A stretch of DNA of 64,000 nucleotides, taken from contig ONDP01000003.1 in the NCBI GenBank assembly GCA_900316645.1, forward strand, positions 40,258-104,257. Reading direction: 5' to 3'. Shown piece after piece: positions 33,597 through 42,099 of the stretch (position 1 is the first letter of the stretch; each line of letters starts with the position of its first letter). The notes under the pieces are model-generated. The model was not told the origin of the DNA. It did no database searches and saw only the letters and a program-made list of their open reading frames with translations. The DNA comes from an uncultured Prevotellaceae bacterium (GTDB lineage Bacteria > Bacteroidota > Bacteroidia > Bacteroidales > Bacteroidaceae). Position numbers and translations under genes: made by a program.

Positions 33597-33783
33597 GCTG
33601 TCGCATACAACCTCCGCACCTCCAAAACCCTTACAGGGGGGGGTACTTCTTCCCATTAACACAGCATCCGGCGGTATCTGTTGCACCCTTAACACCCGTT
33701 ACGACGGTATGCAACTCCCCGAAGACATCCTCAGTCTCGCACATTATCCCAAGACGGTCATCCTTATTGAGCACTATCTATGA
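33583..33783 (+). CDS. TRD cassette F4, frame on (G8), 66 aa
   Basis: The ATG overlaps the end of F3. The tract at 33636-33643 has exactly eight G, and the frame runs through it: MTLIKLSHTTSAPPKPLQGG, VLLPINTASGGICCTLNTRYD, then LAHYPKTVILIEHYL. It is the paralogue of cassette C and shows what an 'on' cassette looks like in this array. Confidence 0.68.
   Translation: MTLIKLSHTTSAPPKPLQGGVLLPINTASGGICCTLNTRYDGMQLPEDILSLAHYPKTVILIEHYL
33636..33643 (+). repeat. G8 homopolymer (on length) in TRD cassette F4
   Basis: Eight G followed by TACTTC. Codon phase caG GGG GGG Gta. Confidence 0.88.
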
Positions 33784-33898
33784 GGGTAGAATCAATGTTT
33801 CGCAGGATGGTTTAATTATTTCTCCTTTTGGCATTTCTCCTACTCATACCGCTGGCCACGGTAATTGTCCCAAAATCCTAATAGAGTACGATTTGTAG
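33773..33898 (+). pseudogene. TRD cassette F5, start codon lost
   Basis: In-frame peptide of 41 residues: IYEGRINVSQDGLIISPFG, then HTAGHGNCPKILIEYDL. At the place where every other cassette has ATG inside the previous stop region, this one has ACT (33773-33775). Changing it back would give MIYEGRINV. A TTG at 33767 is the nearest alternative start. It resembles cassette A and has no homopolymer. It may be silent, or read as an extension after frameshift. Confidence 0.6.
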
Positions 33899-33906
33899 CC
33901 ACTGTG

Positions 33907-33930
33907 CCCGCTGGTTATCCAGCGGGTTTT
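33907..33930 (+). terminator. Terminator after the TRD array
   Basis: CCCGCTGG, TTAT, CCAGCGGG followed by TTTT and CTCTTTG, preceded by ACTGTG. Ends the replication/methylation transcript ahead of the tape-measure promoter. Confidence 0.8.
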
Positions 33931-33962
33931 CTCTTTGTCCCTACCTCCCGCTATTTCTGCAC

Positions 33963-33970
33963 TATCTTTG
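33963..33970 (+). promoter_or_regulatory. Promoter -7 box for the tape measure gene
   Basis: TATCTTTG with TTTG about 28 bp upstream, 22 bp before the ATG at 33993. Confidence 0.65.
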
Positions 33971-33992
33971 CCTAAAATAAACGTGATTTTAT

Positions 33993-36900
33993 ATGGCAGA
34001 TACAAAGAAATCCGAGGTAGTCATTACCTGTAACGCCCAACAGCCAAAGGCCGCTGTCCGTGCTATGGAAACGGAGCTGAAACGTCTTCAGGCTGCATAC
34101 AAGCAACTCTCCGACGCTGGTAAGGCCGGCACAGAGAGGGCAAAACAGATGGCTCACGAAATCAAGGAACTCTCCATCGCCGTGAAGGAGGGTAAGGCCA
34201 ACATGGATAAGATTGTTACCGTGACAAACAATCTTTCCAACTCTTCCCTGTCACAGCTGCAACGTGCTTTGCGCCAGGTGAAGAAAGAAATGGGCCGTGT
34301 CAGTACCGATTCGCCTAAACTCGATGACCTGCGCCAGAAATACAAGGCCATCACCGACCAAATCAAAATCCTTCAGGGTGAAATGGTCAACATCCAGAAG
34401 CACATGGGCAATTTCTCCCAGACTTCTGACGCATGGCTCTCTCGTGCCATCAATCAGCAGAAGCAACTCGTGGCTCAGACTGACAAAACGAATAGTGGCT
34501 ATCAGCGTCAGGTGGATATTCTGCATCAGCTTCAGGCCGAACAGCAGAATAGGGCAATGGCTACCGTATTGAATGGTGGTGCTACTGCTGATGATCTCCG
34601 TGCCGCTCGTGCCTCTATCACGTCTTACCGTGACCAGTTAGGTAAAGGTGGTATTATGCCTGTTGGTGGTGACGTGGCACGGGAAATTGAAGCCTGTAAT
34701 GTCGCTCTGAAGAAATGTGATGAGCAGTTGGATGTTATTGCCGGTAAGGAGAAACAGATTGAGCCGACCGTGCAGGAGATAGAGCAGGATATCACGAAAT
34801 TGGTTGGTAGTCTGGCTAACGCCTCTCCTGAACAGCTCCGTAAGGGTTTGGAGCAATGCCGTAACCAACTGGATAAGATGGCTGCAAACGACCCCAACCG
34901 TCAGAAGTGGGTTACTTGGGCAAAGCAGCTGAAAACGGCTCTCGAAGGTGTGGACCGTGAAGCCGTTGACATCGACAAAGTGATGCGTAACCTCAAAAAA
35001 GAGCCATTGGAGAATCTTCGTAAGGCTGCAAAGCAGTTGGAAGAGGAAATGGTGAAACTGAATCGTGAGGATGCAAAATATAAGGATCGCCAGAAACAAC
35101 TACAAAAGATTCGTGGTGAGATAGACAGTGTTACGCGCTCTATCAATAATCAGGCTTCTGCATGGAGTACGACGTTTAGAAATATCTCCATGTACTTTGG
35201 TGTGTTCCAGCTCTTCTCGATGGCACAGCAGAAGCTCCAAGAAATGCTCCGTAGTAACCTGGCTTACTCCGACCAGTTGGCAGACATCCGTAAGGTGACT
35301 GGACTGGCCACTAAGGATGTGAACGAATTGGCTGAAAGCATAGCAAAACTTGATACGCGCACAAGCATTCAGGAGTTGTCAGATTTGGCGTACCAAGGCG
35401 GTAAGATGGGATTTGGAAAATACGGTGTGGAAGGCATGGTCGAATTTGTCCGTGCTGCCGATCAAGTTAAGGTTGCTCTTTCCGATGACCTCGGCGAAGA
35501 CAGCCTCTTGCAGATTTCAAAGCTCATTGATACGATGGGCCTCATTCCGAAACTCGGTGTCGAAAAATCCATGCTGTCTGTAGGATCTGCCATTAACCAG
35601 CTTGCGGCCACTTCTACTGCCAGTGGTACGCATATCGTGGACTTCTCGAAACGCCTTACAGGTTTGTCGCGTATTACAGGAATTACTACGCCGGAGCTTT
35701 TGGCATTGGGAAGTGCAGCGGATGCTTTAGGGCAGGCTCCTGAAGTTGCAGCCACGGCCTTTGGTAAACTCTTCACGTCTTTGCAGACCAATCACAATCT
35801 GATTGAACAGCAGCTAAACATGGAGAAAGGTACTATCAATAACCTTTTCTCACAGGGTAAGGCTATGGAGGCCATTCTGCAAATCATGGAAAAGATGCGT
35901 GATAAGGGTAACATGAATGCGCTGGGTAACATCTGGAAAGATCTTGGTTCTGAGGGTCAACGCTTGATAGGTGTGATGGCCACCATGTCGAAGAATGTAG
36001 ATACTGTACGCGCACATGTAGAGGAAGCTAACGAGGCTTTTGAAGAGGCAACATCGCTGACCACGGAGTATGCCATGAAGCAGGAAACGGCTAATGCCAT
36101 TCTTGAACGTGCCAACCAACTTTGGGTAAGAACATTCGTGAACCCAGAGGGTGTTGACACCGTGAAGGAGCTGTCGCAGGCTTGGTATGACATGAGCCAA
36201 AAGCTGACCTCTTCGGCTCTCTACATGGGTCAAATAAGACTCGTGCTGACAATGATTATTGCTGCCGTGAAGCTGCTGGTGGTTCTGTTGCCTACGCTTA
36301 TCCAGTTCCTGTTGTTCAAGGGTGCTTATATGGGCGTGATGGCTCTCTATCGTGGCTTCGTGGCAATGAAGACTGCCATTATCGGTGCTATGGTGGCACA
36401 GCAGGGCCTTAACACGGCTATGAAGGCTAACATCTTCGGACTGATAATCTCCCTGATAGCTTCTGCCGTCGTTTGGCTAACAAACTATGGCAATGCTGCC
36501 GATGATGCTGCCAACAAGCAGAAGACGATGAACGAGTACATCAAGGAGGCTGCTGCTGAGATCGACAAAGAGACTCGTAAACTGGAATCCTATAAGCGTG
36601 TCCTGGAAGACGCGAACACGTCACAGGCACAGCGTGAGCGCATCCTGAGACAGTTTAACCGTACTTACGGCACCTATCTGAATAAACTCGGCATCGAGGT
36701 TAATTCGGTGGATGACCTGCGTAAGCATTACGCGCTCTTGAATGATGAACTGCGCAAAAAAATATATTACCAGACGAAGCAACGCGCTTACGATCAGGAG
36801 TTGGGCGATAAGGCTGGAGAGTTGGGCAAAAAGGCTCGTGCTTTCTCTGACCTGACGGTAAATAATTCGCGTGATGGCTCTTTTGCTGCCTACGATACCA

Positions 36901-39632
36901 AATGGCTTGAAGATCAGATAAACCAGAATCAGAACACTTATGGTAGTGTAAACTGGGTTTCCATCTATTCTGACATGGTGCAGAGCCGTTTCGGTAGGCG
37001 TACTGATGGTAGAAGTGGCTTTAATAACGACTATTCGGTATTTACCGATATGGCTGGTACTGAGCATAATGTAGCAGCTTATGGCAAGGCTATTCGTGAA
37101 TATGTGGATGCCTGGCAGGAGTATAACAAGACGAAAAAGAGTATTGATGCAGCTCTTGACCCGCTCATCGGCGACTACGATCCGTTTGCTGAGACTCCAG
37201 GCGAACTGACGAATGATGCTGTTGACAAAGAAGCTGAGAAGCGTCGCCGTGCAGAGGAAGCAGCCCGTCGCAAGGCTCTTCGTGCTGAAATGCGCGAGGA
37301 ACAGGATAAGGCCAAGGCTATCATCGACAATGTAAAGAACTACTACGAGCGTCAGATTGCTGCCATTACGGAAATGGCTACCCGTACCGGCATGGATTCA
37401 GAGCTTCAGAAGAAACTCGTGGATGGTATGACGGTACGCATGAATAGCGCATTGGCCAATGTTCGCCAGGCTATTGCCGGCACAGAAAACGAATGGGCTG
37501 ATTTCCGTCAGTCGATGATGGATGATCTCTACGAGCCGCTTTCTGCCGATGGCACCAACCAGTCAACGAAGTTGCTCGACAATATCATTCACAATGACAT
37601 CGACCAGCTGAAAAAGATGATTGAAACGCTCTCTAAGGAGCTGGGGCAGAATGGTTCCGTATTGCTCGATCAGATATGGCGTAAGGCTACTGAGAATGAG
37701 TTGGCCAATGCAAAACAGGCAAATACGGCATACCAGGCCCGCCAAAAGGTGTTGTTGGAAAAGAACTATACCGGCAAAGTAAACCGTGACTATGAGGGTC
37801 AGATGGAGCAGTTGGGCGTGGCCGAGCTGACTTCCAACCAGTCGAAACAACTGATGCAATGGTCTCAGGAAGGTAAGTCTGAGGACATTCAAAACTTCGT
37901 TAATAGTCGCTCTCAGTTGTGGCAACAGGCATTCTTGAAAGCTCGTGAGCATATTGTGGATGTCTTTGCTGCTGATGTCTCTACTGAAGATGGCCAGAAG
38001 GCTATGCTTACGTTGCTCTTTGGCGAGGACTACAATGGTACGTTATCCGGCTCTGCCTTGGAGTCTATGCTGAATATGGACTTGCAGCAGTGGCAGGTGT
38101 TCTATCAGAAGCTCATCGAAATGTCCGACGCTTACACCGATGCCCAGAAGAAAGCCTATGACGAAGCAAAGCGCCGTGCTGACTTCGTGTTTAACAACCG
38201 TCCTGACATCCAGGGCATCGACAAAGCCACACAGGATCTTTCGACTATCAATAGCGACCAGCAGCGTTTCGGCTCTGATAAGAACTTCACACAGCAGCTT
38301 GGAATGTCCTGGGATATGGATTCTGACCCAGAGATACTGCGCTATCGCCTGCTGTCGGAAAAGGCCCGTCTCTACTATCAGGAAATGAAGTCGCTCCGTG
38401 AGCAGGATAAGATCAGCGAACAGCAGTTGACCGATGCTAAACGTCAGATGATGGAGGCACAGACGGCCATGGCCGATAAGGTGGCCGCTAAGTTCAATGA
38501 GCGTGTTCAACTGTTGCAGTCATTCAGCGAACCGATGGCGACCTTTGCCGAAGGGGTAGGGGAGTACCTGGAAAGCCTCTCTGATGATGCGGAGGATTCT
38601 AACGAGAAGATGAAGAACATGGCTAAGACCATGCTCAAAGCCTACGCCAAGATGACGCTTCAGCTGATGGCCGAAGACCTGACTCGCCGCGTCACCAAGC
38701 AGCTATACCATCGTCAGGAGGAAGCCGACGAAACGCTGCATCAGCAGACATTGCTCCAGATACAACAGATGTACCAGGCACTCATGCTGACAGCACAGCA
38801 GACGGGCGACGCTGCACGTCTCACACAGCATTCGACATCTAACGCTGCCGAACTGTCTGAGGAAGCAACGGCCACAACGGGTAAGGTGGGACTTGGTATT
38901 GCCGGTGGTGCTGCTAAGATCATTGGCACCTTGGGCTTCTGGGGTATTCCGCTCATCGCTGTTATCACAGCCTTGCTGATGGGCTTGCTCTCATGGGCTA
39001 TCTCTGCTGCCTTTGGCGGTAGTGACAGTGGCGGTGCTGATTCTGGTCCTAACGTAAAGCTGGCCACGGGTATGCTGACATACGACGGTGGTAACGTGCA
39101 GTCTGTTGGTGGCGGTTCCACTCCATCCGGCGACACTACAAGCCCTGTCCTCGGTACAGATGGCAAGGTGTATAACGCTAAACAGGTAGGTAAACTTCAG
39201 ACGGGCATTGTTACACAGCCTATCGCTACCATGGTCAACGGCCAGCCGTCTCTCGTGGGCGAGAAAGGCCCTGAAATGGTAATTGGTAGGGAAACAACAG
39301 CAGCTATGCAAATGGCGCGTCCTGACCTTATCAATGAGATTGTGAAGTTCGATAAAAACTTCTCAGGGCGTGGATTCCGCACTTATGACGATGGCAACCT
39401 GTCCGACTTCACGGTGCCCGATGCGTCAGCAGCGGGTGAAAACATGCTCACCTCTGATGACATCCAGGGATTCCGTGATACGATGGCAGAGTTTACGGCC
39501 ATGATGTTGTTACTCCAGAAGAATGGCCTGCACGTCAACAAATTCGGACGTGGAAGCGTCACTCAGGAGTCTGCCGACGGTGCCGCATTCATGCGTCGTA
39601 ACTCCGGCGATCGTCTGTGGCGTAAGGGCTAA
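33993..39632 (+). CDS. Tail tape measure protein, 1879 aa
   Basis: Sets tail length during assembly. It is by far the longest gene, and the first 450 residues are coiled coil (rich in Lys, Gln, Leu). Residues about 400-680 match the conserved TP901-like core (LADIRKVTGLATKDVNELAESI, LGSAADALGQAPEVAATAFGKL, LWVRTFVNPEG). Two hydrophobic stretches follow (LVLTMIIAAVKLLVVLLPTLIQ and FGLIISLIASAVVWLT), then further coiled coil and a glycine-rich C-terminal region with IAGGAAKIIGTLGFWGIPLIAVI. Its separation from the capsid genes by 12 kb is unusual for a linear phage module. The presence of a tape measure protein implies a long tail. Confidence 0.88.
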   Translation: MADTKKSEVVITCNAQQPKAAVRAMETELKRLQAAYKQLSDAGKAGTERAKQMAHEIKELSIAVKEGKANMDKIVTVTNNLSNSSLSQLQRALRQVKKEMGRVSTDSPKLDDLRQKYKAITDQIKILQGEMVNIQKHMGNFSQTSDAWLSRAINQQKQLVAQTDKTNSGYQRQVDILHQLQAEQQNRAMATVLNGGATADDLRAARASITSYRDQLGKGGIMPVGGDVAREIEACNVALKKCDEQLDVIAGKEKQIEPTVQEIEQDITKLVGSLANASPEQLRKGLEQCRNQLDKMAANDPNRQKWVTWAKQLKTALEGVDREAVDIDKVMRNLKKEPLENLRKAAKQLEEEMVKLNREDAKYKDRQKQLQKIRGEIDSVTRSINNQASAWSTTFRNISMYFGVFQLFSMAQQKLQEMLRSNLAYSDQLADIRKVTGLATKDVNELAESIAKLDTRTSIQELSDLAYQGGKMGFGKYGVEGMVEFVRAADQVKVALSDDLGEDSLLQISKLIDTMGLIPKLGVEKSMLSVGSAINQLAATSTASGTHIVDFSKRLTGLSRITGITTPELLALGSAADALGQAPEVAATAFGKLFTSLQTNHNLIEQQLNMEKGTINNLFSQGKAMEAILQIMEKMRDKGNMNALGNIWKDLGSEGQRLIGVMATMSKNVDTVRAHVEEANEAFEEATSLTTEYAMKQETANAILERANQLWVRTFVNPEGVDTVKELSQAWYDMSQKLTSSALYMGQIRLVLTMIIAAVKLLVVLLPTLIQFLLFKGAYMGVMALYRGFVAMKTAIIGAMVAQQGLNTAMKANIFGLIISLIASAVVWLTNYGNAADDAANKQKTMNEYIKEAAAEIDKETRKLESYKRVLEDANTSQAQRERILRQFNRTYGTYLNKLGIEVNSVDDLRKHYALLNDELRKKIYYQTKQRAYDQELGDKAGELGKKARAFSDLTVNNSRDGSFAAYDTKWLEDQINQNQNTYGSVNWVSIYSDMVQSRFGRRTDGRSGFNNDYSVFTDMAGTEHNVAAYGKAIREYVDAWQEYNKTKKSIDAALDPLIGDYDPFAETPGELTNDAVDKEAEKRRRAEEAARRKALRAEMREEQDKAKAIIDNVKNYYERQIAAITEMATRTGMDSELQKKLVDGMTVRMNSALANVRQAIAGTENEWADFRQSMMDDLYEPLSADGTNQSTKLLDNIIHNDIDQLKKMIETLSKELGQNGSVLLDQIWRKATENELANAKQANTAYQARQKVLLEKNYTGKVNRDYEGQMEQLGVAELTSNQSKQLMQWSQEGKSEDIQNFVNSRSQLWQQAFLKAREHIVDVFAADVSTEDGQKAMLTLLFGEDYNGTLSGSALESMLNMDLQQWQVFYQKLIEMSDAYTDAQKKAYDEAKRRADFVFNNRPDIQGIDKATQDLSTINSDQQRFGSDKNFTQQLGMSWDMDSDPEILRYRLLSEKARLYYQEMKSLREQDKISEQQLTDAKRQMMEAQTAMADKVAAKFNERVQLLQSFSEPMATFAEGVGEYLESLSDDAEDSNEKMKNMAKTMLKAYAKMTLQLMAEDLTRRVTKQLYHRQEEADETLHQQTLLQIQQMYQALMLTAQQTGDAARLTQHSTSNAAELSEEATATTGKVGLGIAGGAAKIIGTLGFWGIPLIAVITALLMGLLSWAISAAFGGSDSGGADSGPNVKLATGMLTYDGGNVQSVGGGSTPSGDTTSPVLGTDGKVYNAKQVGKLQTGIVTQPIATMVNGQPSLVGEKGPEMVIGRETTAAMQMARPDLINEIVKFDKNFSGRGFRTYDDGNLSDFTVPDASAAGENMLTSDDIQGFRDTMAEFTAMMLLLQKNGLHVNKFGRGSVTQESADGAAFMRRNSGDRLWRKG

Positions 39633-39640
39633 CCACTGTA

Positions 39641-39659
39641 CCCAGCCGTTCTCGGCTGG
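39641..39659 (+). terminator. Hairpin after the tape measure gene
   Basis: CCAGCCG and CGGCTGG pair around TTCT. Preceded by CCACTGTAC, the variant of the CACTGTGCCC flank. Weak T run. Confidence 0.6.
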
Positions 39660-39708
39660 TAACTATTGACATTGATTCTTGTACTACATACTGTTTATGT
39701 AATTTTTC

Positions 39709-39736
39709 GGTGGTCACGCTGTGAAGCGTGGCCACC
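39709..39736 (+). terminator. Strong 12-bp hairpin
   Basis: GGTGGTCACGCT (39709-39720) pairs with AGCGTGGCCACC (39725-39736), with one G-T wobble and a GTGA loop. No following U tract; may act as a transcript-stability or terminator element. Confidence 0.5.
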
Positions 39737-39805
39737 GCCTGTGTAATTAAAGGCGTGGGCTATTCTCGCGCTGAAGGTAATCAGAATATCGCGCTGGCTC
39801 CGCTC

Positions 39806-39859
39806 TTGGGGTAATATCACAGCCTTTATATATGTGATTTTAAGCACATATTACCCCAA
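39806..39859. repeat. Inverted repeat with 12-bp arms
   Basis: TTGGGGTAATAT (39806-39817) and ATATTACCCCAA (39848-39859) are exact complements, 30 bp apart, with an inner ATCACA/TGTGAT pair. No gene explains it. Candidate operator or site for a DNA-binding protein. Confidence 0.6.
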
Positions 39860-39954
39860 TTTAATTACGCTGCAAATTTACGAATTTTCCGCGACATGGC
39901 CAAATGTTTTGGCGATTATTTTCTAATTATTTTCGCGCTCCTGTCGGTATTGTT

Positions 39955-39975
39955 CCCAGCGGTTTATCCGCTGGG
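39955..39975 (+). terminator. Hairpin CCCAGCGG/CCGCTGGG in the intergenic region
   Basis: CCCAGCGG (39955-39962) and CCGCTGGG (39968-39975), the same stem as the dnaN hairpin. It lies inside the weak ORF 39896-40177, which argues against that ORF. Confidence 0.55.
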
Positions 39976-40607
39976 TCTTCCTGGCTATCCCCGCACCCCT
40001 CAGTGGCGGTCAAAGGATGAGCAAGTGTTGGCACTATCATTCCCTGAAACGCCCTTAGATACTACTTTCTGGCCGCTTTTTAGGCTCCAAAAAGTTGAAA
40101 AAGTCATTTTCTGGCGTACCCTTACTATTATTTTGCGAAAATTCTTTCTCGATAATTCTCAAATTTCCGCACCTTAAAATGTAATGAGCAATAATGCGAA
40201 AGCTCTGCTTTCTCTTTTGATAATCAATGAGTTGTGGAGGAACGGGGGAGGGCAGTTAAGCGGAGAAAACGGGATTTTTTCGTTCTAATTCCATATTTCT
40301 GTTTTTCTCCTGTATGCGTAATAGTTTGTGAAAAAGAGGTAAAAATAACTTTTTACCTTAGTATTAGGTATGAGAATCAACAAGTTAGCACTAAGTGTTT
40401 TCATCCTTTTTCAAACTTTTCTCATCCTTAAAAAACTTTTTTCCCCGAAAATGACATTAGGCTTCGTGGTAGATGTGGCTGCAAAAAGTTATTTTAGGGT
40501 TTGAGGGTGGTTTTGTCACTGAGAGGGGGAGAAATCGGGCGAAAACAGAATAAAACCCTCATAAAAGTGTTAAATTTTGGGGGAAATAAGAATAAAACCC
40601 GAATTAT

Positions 40608-40640
40608 ATTTTGTCAATTCAAGAAAGTTTCTTATTTTTG
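40608..40640 (+). promoter_or_regulatory. Promoter upstream of the nucleotide-metabolism region
   Basis: ATTTTGTCAATTCAA (40608-40622), identical to the parA promoter upstream element, then a -7 box TATTTTTG (40633-40640). A GATTAAAACC motif follows at 40662. The first gene starts at 40691. Confidence 0.65.
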
Positions 40641-40690
40641 CATCGAAAATCAGACTAAGAACTGATTAAAACCATAATAATATATAAGGT

Positions 40691-41074
40691 ATGAAAGTAT
40701 ATCTCGTCATCCTGAATTGGGTCCTTGCAAGCGCACTGGTGAGTTGTGCGCTGTGGCTGGCTCCCCTCGTTGGGGGCTGGCCACTACCTGTTGGTATGTT
40801 CATCGGTTGCATGATGACTGCCGGCATGGTGTCGTGGCAGTATTACAAAGACCAGTCGCCGGAAAAGGAATGGAAGTGGCGTAAAAACTACTTCAAAAAG
40901 GACTATCGTATCGAGATCATGGCGCAAGTGGCCATCACCGCCATATTGTACGGTCTCTCGTGTCTGTTTTGGCAGGGATTCTTCCTGCTGTTGGCCGGAT
41001 TCTTTGCTGCATGGATCCTGAACATCCTCGTGGAATGGCTCTGGGCGGCCATACATCCACACTACCGTCGCTAA
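40691..41074 (+). CDS. Integral membrane protein, 127 aa
   Basis: Four hydrophobic segments (residues about 5-25, 30-50, 78-96 and 98-118) with a basic loop WKWRKNYFKKDYR between them. Not recognised; holin is possible by topology but has no specific support. It is first in the rightward operon with the AEP-type primase and ThyX. Confidence 0.65.
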   Translation: MKVYLVILNWVLASALVSCALWLAPLVGGWPLPVGMFIGCMMTAGMVSWQYYKDQSPEKEWKWRKNYFKKDYRIEIMAQVAITAILYGLSCLFWQGFFLLLAGFFAAWILNILVEWLWAAIHPHYRR

Positions 41075-41084
41075 AAAGAAAAGT

Positions 41085-42095
41085 ATGTTTGACCAACTCT
41101 GTTCTGTATATAGCGACTCCCACGATAACTGTGGCCGTTTCGTTGACCGCGAGACGGGCGAGATTATCCAGCAGATGACCATCCGCGAGTTCTGTCTGAC
41201 CGACCGCTGGAAGCCAGTGGTTGATCAGCTTCGCGCTATGGTGGCAGAGTATGGCGAGAAAGCGGCCAAGGCGCGTGATGACTACCGCGAAATGAAGACG
41301 CTGCTGCCTGGTGCTACTCTGTCGGGCCTCTTTGAGCTGCGTGAGGTTGACGTGGAGAAAACCAATCATCGTACAGGTGAGAAGTTCATCGTCAGGGAAA
41401 TGGTGTCACGCCGTCAGGCACACCTCTTGCAGCATACAGGTTTCCTGTGTATCGACATCGACCGCCAGGATAACCAGTCGCTCCAGGATATGAAGGTCAT
41501 CCTGCGCACATTGCGCCATCGGCCAGAGGTGGCACTGTGCATGAAGTCGTGTTCTGGCACAGGTTACTTCGTGCTTATTCCGTTGGCTTATCCTCAGTAT
41601 CATCGTCAGCAGTTTGCGGCCTTGCTCCGCGAGTATGCAGCCCTGGGCATCGTCATCGACCGTAAGTGTGCCGATGTGACGCGCATCCGTTTCGCGTCCT
41701 ACGATGATAAGCCGTTTATCAATAACAACGCTATTCCCTATTCAGGGGTGGACCTCGGCGAGCAGATGCTGGCACCCAAGGCTGCTGTCTATACACAGCG
41801 TAGTGAGACATCCGACGAACTGGTGCAAAAGGTGGAGATCCTGGTGCAGAAGCTCGAAACGACGCATACCGATATTACCAATGACTATGACGTATGGATC
41901 CGCATAGGCATGTCGCTGGCATGTCTGCCGGAGCCTTGGGGCAGTCAGTTCTTTCATCGAGTGTCTTCTATCAGCAATAAGTACAATGCTTCTGACTGTC
42001 AAAAGAAGTTTGAGTACAACAGTAATCCAACGACTATATCAATAAATTACTTCTTTGCCCGTTGCAAGGAAGCAGGAATCACATTAAGGTATTAA
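41085..42095 (+). CDS. BT4734-like primase/polymerase (AEP) with PriCT-2 domain, 336 aa
   Basis: The centre has FLCIDIDRQDN (D-x-D catalytic pair), CMKSCSGTGYFVLIP and VTRIRFASYDDKPFINNN, matching the BT4734/BF3469 N-terminal (VirE-like) primase-polymerase family of Bacteroidales. The C-terminal DYDVWIRIGMSLACLPEPWG and FHRVSSISNKYNASDCQKKF fit PriCT-2. Expected to synthesise primers or short DNA. The window thus carries a second primase besides the helicase-primase. Confidence 0.8.
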   Translation: MFDQLCSVYSDSHDNCGRFVDRETGEIIQQMTIREFCLTDRWKPVVDQLRAMVAEYGEKAAKARDDYREMKTLLPGATLSGLFELREVDVEKTNHRTGEKFIVREMVSRRQAHLLQHTGFLCIDIDRQDNQSLQDMKVILRTLRHRPEVALCMKSCSGTGYFVLIPLAYPQYHRQQFAALLREYAALGIVIDRKCADVTRIRFASYDDKPFINNNAIPYSGVDLGEQMLAPKAAVYTQRSETSDELVQKVEILVQKLETTHTDITNDYDVWIRIGMSLACLPEPWGSQFFHRVSSISNKYNASDCQKKFEYNSNPTTISINYFFARCKEAGITLRY

Positions 42096-42099
42096 CAAT

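Larger units (their letters stand above)
39633..40690. other. 1.06-kb intergenic region with hairpins and a promoter
   Basis: No convincing gene. It holds three hairpins (39641-39659, 39709-39736 and 39955-39975), a 12-bp inverted repeat (39806-39859) and a promoter near its right end (40608-40640). The rest is A/T-rich, with several runs of T and A. Confidence 0.6.

Noticed and set aside
39896-40177. 93-aa ORF after the tape measure gene
   Set aside because: Contains a hairpin of the CCCAGCGG family and lacks a leader or promoter; composition random.
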